From Mollicutes bacterium (GTDB lineage: Bacteria > Bacillota_I > Bacilli_A > RF39 > UBA660): a DNA stretch of 40,371 nucleotides. Shown in pieces: positions 17,712 through 26,361 of this stretch. The notes beneath the pieces are model-generated. The model searched no databases. It was not told the origin of the DNA and saw only the letters and a program-made list of their open reading frames with translations. The stretch covers positions 1 to 40,371 of the forward strand of contig JAAYOI010000077.1 in the NCBI GenBank assembly GCA_012520435.1, read 5' to 3'. The position numbers and the translations under genes were made by a program. Positions within the stretch are counted from its first letter, which is position 1; every line of letters begins with the position of its first letter.

Positions 17712-20622
17712 AAAAACAATAAAAAGTAATAAAACTAATATTTTAATTATGGCTATTAGTTTAATTGCTTTTATCGTTGGCGGAATCGCAATTAACTTTC
17801 TTGTATCATTATTAATAGTTGGAGGAATCAATGCTTTACTTTTTATACCAGATTTATTAAAGAAAAAAAGTAATAAAAAGAAAAGTTCAAAAAAGAAACA
17901 ACCAAAGAAAAAGCAATCAAATAAGAAAAGAAAACCTAAAAAGAAAAGAAAAAAACTTATTAAAATTATTTTAATTTTCTTTATTTCAATAGGTATTTTA
18001 GCTATTTTAGCAGTTGCCCTTTTCTTTTGGTTAATTATTAAAAGGGCTCCAGAATTTGATCCTGAAAAACTATATTATAAAGAATCTTCAATTGTATATG
18101 ATAGCAATGGCGAAATTATTGCGAAATTAGGAGTTGAAAAAAGAGAAAAAGTTACTTTTGAAGAATTACCTGAAGTTTTAGTTGATGCGATTATTGCAAC
18201 CGAGGATGCTAGATTTTTACAACACAATGGTTTTGATTTACCAAGGTTTATGAAAGCATCTATTGGACAATTATTAGGTAAATCAGGTGCTGGTGGAGCT
18301 TCAACTATTACTATGCAATTAGTAAAACAACACTTTACTTCAACCGTAGCAACCGGTATTGAAGGTATTATACGTAAATTTACGGATATCTATATGTCAA
18401 TCTTTAAAATCGAAAAAAAGTATACTAAAAAAGAAATATTTGAATTTTATGTTAATTCGAATTATCTAGGTGGTGGCGCTTATGGTGTTGAACAAGCTTG
18501 TTTAACTTATTTTGGTAAGAGTGCTAAAGATGTTAACTTAGCCGAAGCAGCAATAATTGCTGGCTTATTCCAAGCGCCGCATTCATATGATCCATTTATT
18601 AATCCTGAATTAACAGAACAACGTATGAAACAAGTTTTATATTTAATGGATCTACATGAATATATTACTAAAGAAGAACGTGATATCGTTAGTAAAATTA
18701 AAGTTCAAGATTTATTAGTTAAAAATAATACAAATAATGTTAATAAATATCAAAGTTTTATTGATACTGTTGCGGCTGAAGTTGATGAATTAACAGGTCA
18801 CGATCCTTATTCTGTGCCAATGAAAATATATACTACCATGGACCGTGAAAAGCAAAATCATATTTATGATATTATGTCAGGAACTAATTATAAATGGGAA
18901 AATGATTTTGTAAATGCTGGTATTGCGGTTGTTGATGTTAAAACAGGGGCGATTGCTGCTGTTGGTGCTGGTCGTAATACTGTTCAAAGAGGATTTAATA
19001 ATGCGACAATGATAAAAAGACAAATTGGTTCAACTGCTAAACCATTATATGATTATGGTCCAGGAATTGAATATAATAATTGGTCAACATATCAACCATT
19101 TGTTGATGAAAAACATGCTTATTCTAATGGAATTAATATCCATAATTGGGATCATGGTTATAATGGTTTTATGACCCTTCGTAGTGCACTTGTTTATTCA
19201 CGTAATATTCCAGCTATAAAAGCTTTCCAACAATTAAGCAATAAAAATATTCAAAATTTTGTTGCTAATTTAGGTTTATCTCCAGAACTTGAAGGCAACC
19301 TTATTCATGAAGCCCATGCCATTGGTGGTTATAATGGGGAGTCGCCATTATCATTAGCCGCTGCTTATGCTGCTTTTGCTAATGGTGGTTATTACAATGA
19401 ACCTTATAGTTTTACGAAAATTGTTTACCGTGATACTGGCGAAGTATATGAAAGAAAACCTAAAAAAGTTAAAGCAATGAGTGTTGAAACAGCTTATATG
19501 ATTACTGATGTTCTAATTGATACATCTAAATATGCTTTAGGGAGATATTCTAACATTAATAATCGTCTTTATGCTGCTAAAACAGGTACAACTAATTTTC
19601 CGAGTGAAGTATTTAAACAATATAAATTACCAAGTGGTGCTATTAATGACTTATGGGTAACTGGCTATAATACCGAATATGCAATTGCTGTTTGGTATGG
19701 TTATGAAGTTATTAATAAAAATCATGTTACTATATTTGGAAGTCAAGAACACTCTAGATTATTCCAAGCCGTTGGAAAAGGTATCTTTACATCTAATGAA
19801 AAATTTACTAAGCCTAAAAATGTTGTTGAAGTTAAAATTGAAAAAGATACTTATCCAGCTATGTTACCTAGTGAATTTACTCCATCAGATATGATTGTTA
19901 CCGAATTATTTAAAAAAGGTACTGAAACAACGGAAGTATCTAAACGTTATAGCCGCTTAGATAACGTTACTAATTTAAATAGTACGATTAATGGTAATAC
20001 TGTAACTTTAACTTGGGATCCAATTCCAATTCCAGATGCAATTAATAGAACCAAGTTAGAACAATTCTTCAAAAGTTTATATAAACAACCAGCTGATCAA
20101 CAAAAATATTTAAATGCACGTCTCAATTATAATAATAAAAATATTGGTAATCTTGGTTACAATGTTTATTTAAAAGATAGTAATGGTAATCTTCAATTGC
20201 TTGAATTTACTACTAATAATCATTTTACTCATACTGTTACACCAGGTATTACTTCGATTACTTATGTAGTTAAATCATCATATTCCATCTTTAAAAGCAA
20301 TCAAAGTACAGGTGTAGAACATACTATTGTACTTGATAATAATCCAGCTATTATTACTTCAATGTTAAATGGACAAAGTACTATTGTTCTTTCAGTTGGT
20401 CAACCTTTTATAGACCCATATGTCATTGTTTATAATAGTGGAATTGATGTTACATCGCAAGCTACTATAACAAAAAAAGTTTTCAAAATAGTTGATGGTC
20501 AAGAAACAGAAGTTACATCCGATATTATTGATACTAGTACACCTGGTACCTATAAAATTGAATATAAAATTTCTTATCAGTCTTATAATGAAACTCATAC
20601 AAGAACTGTTAATATACAATAA
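17686..20622 (+). CDS. ponA: Class A penicillin-binding protein 1 with C-terminal FN3-like and DUF5011-like modules
   Basis: Transglycosylase IATEDARFLQHNGFD, GASTITMQLVKQ; transpeptidase STAK, SRN, KTGT; start MKKAIKK with GGAGGCGAGC RBS. Confidence 0.96.
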   Translation: MKKAIKKIKKTIKSNKTNILIMAISLIAFIVGGIAINFLVSLLIVGGINALLFIPDLLKKKSNKKKSSKKKQPKKKQSNKKRKPKKKRKKLIKIILIFFISIGILAILAVALFFWLIIKRAPEFDPEKLYYKESSIVYDSNGEIIAKLGVEKREKVTFEELPEVLVDAIIATEDARFLQHNGFDLPRFMKASIGQLLGKSGAGGASTITMQLVKQHFTSTVATGIEGIIRKFTDIYMSIFKIEKKYTKKEIFEFYVNSNYLGGGAYGVEQACLTYFGKSAKDVNLAEAAIIAGLFQAPHSYDPFINPELTEQRMKQVLYLMDLHEYITKEERDIVSKIKVQDLLVKNNTNNVNKYQSFIDTVAAEVDELTGHDPYSVPMKIYTTMDREKQNHIYDIMSGTNYKWENDFVNAGIAVVDVKTGAIAAVGAGRNTVQRGFNNATMIKRQIGSTAKPLYDYGPGIEYNNWSTYQPFVDEKHAYSNGINIHNWDHGYNGFMTLRSALVYSRNIPAIKAFQQLSNKNIQNFVANLGLSPELEGNLIHEAHAIGGYNGESPLSLAAAYAAFANGGYYNEPYSFTKIVYRDTGEVYERKPKKVKAMSVETAYMITDVLIDTSKYALGRYSNINNRLYAAKTGTTNFPSEVFKQYKLPSGAINDLWVTGYNTEYAIAVWYGYEVINKNHVTIFGSQEHSRLFQAVGKGIFTSNEKFTKPKNVVEVKIEKDTYPAMLPSEFTPSDMIVTELFKKGTETTEVSKRYSRLDNVTNLNSTINGNTVTLTWDPIPIPDAINRTKLEQFFKSLYKQPADQQKYLNARLNYNNKNIGNLGYNVYLKDSNGNLQLLEFTTNNHFTHTVTPGITSITYVVKSSYSIFKSNQSTGVEHTIVLDNNPAIITSMLNGQSTIVLSVGQPFIDPYVIVYNSGIDVTSQATITKKVFKIVDGQETEVTSDIIDTSTPGTYKIEYKISYQSYNETHTRTVNIQ

Positions 20623-20636
20623 AAAGAAAGGTTAAA

Positions 20637-21272
20637 TTACTTAAACCTTTCTTTTTCTTTGGTTTTACATATATCATATAACTTACAATTTTGACATTTA
20701 GGATTACGTGCTAAGCAATAATATCTTCCAAATAATACTAAACGTAAATGCATATCTTTAGTTTTTTCTTTAGGAATTATTTTGGTTAACTTTTTTTCAA
20801 TCGTTAACACATCATCATTAGAATTAGCTAATCCTAATCTAACACTAACCCTCGATACATGAGTATCTACTGCTATATAAGGTTCATTATATAAAACACT
20901 TAAAACGACATTAGCTGATTTACGCCCAATTCCTGGTAATTTTTCTAACCTATTTCGATCATTAGGAACTACTCCCTCATATTTATCTAATAATTCGGTA
21001 ACTATTTTCTTTAAATATAAAGCCTTTCTTTTAAAAGTTCCAACTGGTCTAATAATATCCATTATATCTTCTATATCAGCATCTCTTAATGCTTCTAAAC
21101 TAGGATATTTTGTAAATAAAATTGATGTTGCCGCATTAACCATTTTATCAGTTGCTTGAGCACTTAACATAACTGCTAATAATAGCTCATAATCTTTAGA
21201 ATAATTTAATTCAATCACAGGATTAGGTATTAATTCTTCTAAATAAGCTATTATTCTATTCATCATTATCAT
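20637..21272 (-). CDS. nth: Endonuclease III
   Basis: LPGIGRKSANVVLSVLYNEPYIAVDTHVSRVSVRLGL; 4Fe-4S CxxxxxxCxxCxxxxxC. Confidence 0.96.
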   Translation of the reverse strand: MIMMNRIIAYLEELIPNPVIELNYSKDYELLLAVMLSAQATDKMVNAATSILFTKYPSLEALRDADIEDIMDIIRPVGTFKRKALYLKKIVTELLDKYEGVVPNDRNRLEKLPGIGRKSANVVLSVLYNEPYIAVDTHVSRVSVRLGLANSNDDVLTIEKKLTKIIPKEKTKDMHLRLVLFGRYYCLARNPKCQNCKLYDICKTKEKERFK

Positions 21273-21915
21273 TCAACCAATCATAATTAAATATTTCTTT
21301 CTTTTCCCCTTTTTTACCTTTATAATTAATCCTTTCTTTTTCTACATCAGCAGCATTCTTAATTCCTTTTTTCTTCCATTCAAACAAAATCCTATCAATA
21401 TATCTTAAATTAGTAACCCCATTAAAAACAGCTTCTTTAAGAGCTAAAACAATTAATTCTTCACTATATTTCTCATCATCTTTCCAAGCATTAATTAATT
21501 CATATTCAATTGGTGATAAAGTCCTACCAAATTCTTTTTCAAAAATATCAAATAAATTAGTCTTTTCTTCTCTTTTTTCTCCTTCACTCATAATAAAAAA
21601 AGCTAATTTTTTATATAAATTATCTATATTTAAATATTCATTATGTTGATTATTTTTCTTAATCACTTCTAAAGTTAATATATCTTTACTAATTAAATTA
21701 TTAACTATTTCTAAAACATCTTCAATCTTTATATTTACTTCTTCACTAATCTTTTTAGGGTTATAACATAAATCATCTTCATTAAGAATATAAATTAATA
21801 CTATTAATTCTATTTCCGTTAATTTTAATTGTTTATATTTAGTTAATAATAATCTTGGTATATTAATATTATTATTTCTTAATAAATTTATAACTTTTTC
21901 CATCATTATAACCAC
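21256..21915 (-). CDS. dnaD: DnaD-family primosome/replication protein
   Basis: FEKEFGRTLSPIEYELINAW...ALKEAVFNGVTNLRYIDRILFEWKKKGI; next to nth. Confidence 0.9.
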   Translation of the reverse strand: MVIMMEKVINLLRNNNINIPRLLLTKYKQLKLTEIELIVLIYILNEDDLCYNPKKISEEVNIKIEDVLEIVNNLISKDILTLEVIKKNNQHNEYLNIDNLYKKLAFFIMSEGEKREEKTNLFDIFEKEFGRTLSPIEYELINAWKDDEKYSEELIVLALKEAVFNGVTNLRYIDRILFEWKKKGIKNAADVEKERINYKGKKGEKKEIFNYDWLNDNDE

Positions 21916-21953
21916 CTATTAACATTATACCTTATTTTATATCATTTGTATAT

Positions 21954-22604
21954 CTAATTATTAAGTGGTATTGTAATTGTATCATAATTATCTTCATCTA
22001 ATTTTAATGTTACAAAATATTCTTTTTTAATCATATAAATATCAATCCATTGATTATATAAAGATTCTAAATAATCCGGATTAGTATCTTCATCATAAAA
22101 TACCATATTAACTTCTTCATCAACTTCTATTTTCTTATCAACTGTTAAAAAATAAATATACTTACAATCTTTATCACTTTCTTCTTGTATTTTTTCATAT
22201 ACACAAAAATTATGATTTAAATAACTAATTTTTAATTCATTATCATTATTAAAAAAAGAAATATCTTTTACTTTAAATTTCTTTTTGTTAATAACTTTAT
22301 TACTCACTAATATATCCATATTATATTCATCATTCATCAATACATAATCTAATTTTTCAATTCCAAACATTTTTAAAACTTCATTTATTTTATTATCATT
22401 TAAATATTCTAAGATAACTAATATAAAAATATCTTCTTTATTAATAAGTAACGATTTACTATCTTCTAAATTAATAAAGGTTATTCCCATTTCTTTTTCT
22501 TTTAAATTTAAATCAATTTTACTTACGTAAGTATCATCCATTTTATATTCAATTATTAAAATATAAACAATAATTAAGAAAAAAATAAATAATATTTTTT
22601 TCAT
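21954..22604 (-). CDS. Hypothetical membrane-anchored protein, possibly degenerate metallo-beta-lactamase/ComEC-like fold
   Basis: N-terminal TM; GITFINLEDSKSLLI...VILEYLNDNKINEVLKMFGIEKLDYVLMND. Confidence 0.5.
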   Translation of the reverse strand: MKKILFIFFLIIVYILIIEYKMDDTYVSKIDLNLKEKEMGITFINLEDSKSLLINKEDIFILVILEYLNDNKINEVLKMFGIEKLDYVLMNDEYNMDILVSNKVINKKKFKVKDISFFNNDNELKISYLNHNFCVYEKIQEESDKDCKYIYFLTVDKKIEVDEEVNMVFYDEDTNPDYLESLYNQWIDIYMIKKEYFVTLKLDEDNYDTITIPLNN

Positions 22605-22609
22605 AAAAA

Positions 22610-22637
22610 AACACACCCTAATATAGAGTATGTTTAT
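22610..22637 (-). terminator. Terminator-like hairpin after cca
   Basis: Minus strand ACATACTC-TATATTA-GGGTGTGT-TTTTTT (with G-U pairs). Confidence 0.6.
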
Positions 22638-22643
22638 TTAATT

Positions 22644-23738
22644 TTAATTATTATAATTATCTATTATATATTTTTTTAATGCGTTTTTTTCATTAACTAA
22701 TTCTTTTTTTAATATTTTATTTTCAATATCATTTAAAATCTTTTTTACATATGGACCTGGTTTTTTCCTTAATAAATTACATATTTGTTCACCATTAATT
22801 ACTATATCCTTATGATTTTTAATTGCGAATTCATTATATTTTTTAGTTATTAGTTTGCGATCAATATTTTTTATTTCTCCAACTATGGTTGTAATATAAA
22901 GACCATATTTATATAAATTTATTTCATCTAAAATATCTTTAGGGAGTAATTCTTTAATCTTGCGAATTGTCTCTAATTCATTTTTATTAAACTTATAAAT
23001 ATTTTCAACATCAACTTGCGCCCATATCCCTAACATTGAACTAGTAACTACAACCGAATCAATATTAGATAATTCCAAATGTTTATCTAAACCTAATTCT
23101 TTAATTAAACTAAGACCATAACGAACATTTGGACTAGAAAATATCTTATCTAATTCATCCTTTTTTCTTTGATAAGATAATTTTTTTAATAAATATCCAT
23201 ACTTTTTTATATATTTTTTTAATGGTTCATCTAATTTAAAATCTAAAATAGTTGCGAAACGAATTGCTCTTAAAATACGAAGAGCATCCTCTTTTAATTT
23301 ATGTCTAGGATTACCAACAGCTTTAATTATTTTATTATCTAAATCTTTACGACTATCAAAAACATCAATTATGTTACCTTCACTATCCATACATAAAGTA
23401 TTAATAATAAAATCACGTCTTTTTAAGTCTTTAACTAGATCATTAATATATTTTATTTTAACTGGTAAACGATTTTTTTCATATTTATATTCTTTACGAA
23501 AAGTTGTTATTTCAAAACGTATTTTATTATAAATAACCGTTATTGAACCATATTGAGTTTTAGGTAACATAACATCTTTAAATATTTCTTTTAACTCTTT
23601 AGGTGTTGCATTTGTACAAATATCAACATCAAATGTTTTTCTTTTTAAATATAAATCGCGAACATAACCACCTACTGCATAGACCTTAAATCCGTGACTT
23701 TCAATTTTTTTTAAAACTTCAAGTGTCGTTTCGTACAT
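22644..23738 (-). CDS. cca: tRNA nucleotidyltransferase (CCA-adding type)
   Basis: GFKVYAVGGYVRDLYLKRKTFDVDICTNATP; KRRDFIINTL; EDALRILRAIRFA. Confidence 0.93.
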   Translation of the reverse strand: MYETTLEVLKKIESHGFKVYAVGGYVRDLYLKRKTFDVDICTNATPKELKEIFKDVMLPKTQYGSITVIYNKIRFEITTFRKEYKYEKNRLPVKIKYINDLVKDLKRRDFIINTLCMDSEGNIIDVFDSRKDLDNKIIKAVGNPRHKLKEDALRILRAIRFATILDFKLDEPLKKYIKKYGYLLKKLSYQRKKDELDKIFSSPNVRYGLSLIKELGLDKHLELSNIDSVVVTSSMLGIWAQVDVENIYKFNKNELETIRKIKELLPKDILDEINLYKYGLYITTIVGEIKNIDRKLITKKYNEFAIKNHKDIVINGEQICNLLRKKPGPYVKKILNDIENKILKKELVNEKNALKKYIIDNYNN

Positions 23739-23758
23739 ATATCCACCTCTAGTCATTT

Positions 23759-23781
23759 AAAAAAGGCTTACAAGCCTTTTT
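23759..23781 (-). terminator. Intrinsic terminator of hup
   Basis: AAAAGGCTT-GT-AAGCCTTTTTT on minus strand. Confidence 0.8.
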
Positions 23782-24052
23782 AATTTAATGCATCTTTTAA
23801 TTTTGACCCAGCCTTGATAGAAGCTGCAACTCTAGCAGGTATTTTAACAACTTCGCCAGTTCTTGGATTACGTCCTTCTTTAGCTGCTCTCTTTTTAGCT
23901 GTAAAAGTACAGAAGCCTGTTAAAGTTACTTTACCTTCCTTCTTTAATCCTTTAATAACTCCTTTCATCATGGCTTCTAATGCACGAGATGCATCAGCTT
24001 TGGTTAATCCAGCTTCTTCAGCTATAAAATTTACTAAATCTGTTTTAGTCAT
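23780..24052 (-). CDS. hup: DNA-binding protein HU
   Basis: 90 aa, MTKTDLVNFIAEEAGLTKADASRALEAM...RNPRTGEVVKIPA. Confidence 0.97.
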   Translation of the reverse strand: MTKTDLVNFIAEEAGLTKADASRALEAMMKGVIKGLKKEGKVTLTGFCTFTAKKRAAKEGRNPRTGEVVKIPARVAASIKAGSKLKDALN

Positions 24053-24236
24053 TTTATTACCTCCCTATCTTTTATAATAAGCTATTAGGCTTACAATTAA
24101 AGAATATCATGTTTTTATAAGAAATGCAATATGTTTTATATAATTTTTGCAATATTTTGGTATTTTTTTTATGTTTAATTAACTTAAAGTAAATTTTTTT
24201 CTTTTTAAAGATAAAAAGACTTAAAATTTAAGTCTT

Positions 24237-25712
24237 TTATAACACAATCGCAATCAAATTACCTGAACCTCTATTAACAAGTTTAGATAAAGTTTGTTGC
24301 AATTTATAACGTACATTTTCTGGCATTAATGATAGTTTAGCTTGAATTCCTTCTTTCACAATAACATCTAAACTTCGTCCAAAAATTTCACTCTTCCATA
24401 TATTATCTGGTGATTCATCATAATCTTTCATAAGATAATTGATTAATTCCTTACTTTGAATTTCTGAACCAATTATTGGTTCAAATGTTGATTCTACATC
24501 AACTCTAATCATGTGAATAGAAGGTGCCACTGCCTTAAGTTTTATACCATAACGGCTACCTTGTTTAATAATTTCTGGGGTACTAAGTTTCATATCTGAT
24601 AAGCTTGGGGATGCTATTCCATAACCAGTTTGTTTAACCATTTTAAGAGCCACTTTAATTTGTTCATATTCTTTTTTAGCTTCATTATAATCTTGGAATA
24701 ACGATAATAAATCTGCTCGGCTACTGATAGTAACACCAATAATATCTTTAAGAACTTGATTGAATAATTCATTAGGTGATTCTAAAGAAATTGTTACATT
24801 ACCAGTAGAAGTATCAACATCAGATAAATAAGCCTTACTAATATATTCACAATCAGTAAATGGTTCAATAATTTTTTCAACATCTCTTACTTTATCTACT
24901 TCAATAATACTTTCCCTAATTTTATCAATATAGATTTGCTTTAACCAATTATCTGGTGATAAACAAGCAATCCATTCTGGCATATTAATACTAACTTCAT
25001 TAACTGGGAACTCATATAAAGCTTCTCTTAAAATGGTATAAATTTCACGTTCTGTCATATTTTCAATATTAATTGGTAAAACTGGTACTCTATGTTCTTC
25101 ATGAAGTTTTTCTGCTAAACGTTCGGTTTCTGGTAACATTGGATGAGCCGAATTCAGAAGCACAATAAACGGCCTTCCATATTCTTTTAATTCATTAATT
25201 ACTCTTGTTTCGGTTTCTACATACTCGTTACGACCAATTTCGCCAATTGAACCATCGGTTGTAACAACAATGCCAATAGTTGAATGATCTTTAATAACCT
25301 TTTCTGTTCCTATTTCTGCTGCTTCAATAAATGGTATTTCTTCATCATACCAAGGTGTTTTTACCATTCTTGGTCCATTATCATCTTCATATCCTTTAGC
25401 ACCTGGAATAATATATCCCACACAATCAACTAAACGAACATTGGCGCTAAAATTATCAATTTGTATTTTAGCAGCATTACTTGGAACAAACTTCGGTTCA
25501 GTGGTCATAATCATACGACCTTGCGCACTTTGTGGGATTTCATCTAAAGCGCGTTTTTTCTCATATTCATCAGTAATATTTGGCACAACTAAATTTTCAA
25601 TTACCTTTTTAATAAAAGTTGATTTACCTGTTCTAACAGCTCCAACAACGCCTAGATAAATATCGCCACCAGTACGCTCTGTTAAATTTTTAATAATTTC
25701 TATCTTTTCCAT
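24237..25712 (-). CDS. spoIVA: Stage IV sporulation protein A
   Basis: YLGVVGAVRTGKSTFIKKVIENLVVPNI, full-length 491 aa ending GSGNLIAIVL. Confidence 0.97.
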   Translation of the reverse strand: MEKIEIIKNLTERTGGDIYLGVVGAVRTGKSTFIKKVIENLVVPNITDEYEKKRALDEIPQSAQGRMIMTTEPKFVPSNAAKIQIDNFSANVRLVDCVGYIIPGAKGYEDDNGPRMVKTPWYDEEIPFIEAAEIGTEKVIKDHSTIGIVVTTDGSIGEIGRNEYVETETRVINELKEYGRPFIVLLNSAHPMLPETERLAEKLHEEHRVPVLPINIENMTEREIYTILREALYEFPVNEVSINMPEWIACLSPDNWLKQIYIDKIRESIIEVDKVRDVEKIIEPFTDCEYISKAYLSDVDTSTGNVTISLESPNELFNQVLKDIIGVTISSRADLLSLFQDYNEAKKEYEQIKVALKMVKQTGYGIASPSLSDMKLSTPEIIKQGSRYGIKLKAVAPSIHMIRVDVESTFEPIIGSEIQSKELINYLMKDYDESPDNIWKSEIFGRSLDVIVKEGIQAKLSLMPENVRYKLQQTLSKLVNRGSGNLIAIVL

Positions 25713-25854
25713 ATAATCCCTACTTTCATCACTAAAATATATGAATTTTTTAATAATATATGAATAATATTACAATTTATTTTTAAGTTTAATAAAAATA
25801 TTATTATGTGCTATAATGTTGTTGTTGATATTTACTAGAAAAGGGGTTTCTTAA

Positions 25855-26214
25855 GTGAATAAAGAACAATTAATAAATATATTAAAAGAACTTAATTTTC
25901 CAATAGGAGATTACTATATTTTATCTTCAGCATGTTTAATGTTATATGGTTTGAGAGATGAAATTACTGATATTGATTTATGTATATCTGAAAACTTATT
26001 TAATCTTATAAAGAAAAAATATAATTTAACTGAAGATAAAAAAAATCAATGTGGTTTTTATAAAATTAATGATTATTTAGAAGTTGTTGTTAATGAAAAA
26101 GAAAAGATGGAATATGATATGAAAGATGGATTCCCGGTTGAAAAACTAACTACAATACTTACTTATAAATTAAAAAGAAATGCAAAAAAGATCAAAAAGA
26201 TATTGAAAGAATAA
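25855..26214 (+). CDS. Nucleotidyltransferase-fold protein (solo), C-terminus affected by frame change
   Basis: GTG start with AAGGGG RBS; ILSSACLMLYGLRDEITDIDLCIS NTase-like; -1 frame continues to 26246. Confidence 0.65.
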   Translation: MNKEQLINILKELNFPIGDYYILSSACLMLYGLRDEITDIDLCISENLFNLIKKKYNLTEDKKNQCGFYKINDYLEVVVNEKEKMEYDMKDGFPVEKLTTILTYKLKRNAKKIKKILKE

Positions 26215-26244
26215 AAAAATACCTCAAAGAAAATAAAAACATTT

Positions 26245-26274
26245 AAGAACTGCACATTATTGCAGTTCTTTTAT
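26245..26274 (+). terminator. Intrinsic terminator
   Basis: AAGAACTGCA-CATTAT-TGCAGTTCTT-TTATT. Confidence 0.75.
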
Positions 26275-26361
26275 TATGAAAAAAATGGAGACAATAGGTA
26301 TATTTTAACAATAAAAACAGATAATATTATAAGAATTATTTGTCATAAAAGAGGTGAGAAA

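Noticed and set aside
17867-17950. Lys-rich AAA/AAG run in ponA considered as a tandem repeat or assembly artefact
   Set aside because: The frame stays open, motifs are irregular and flanked by sensible TM segments; treated as genuine coding sequence.
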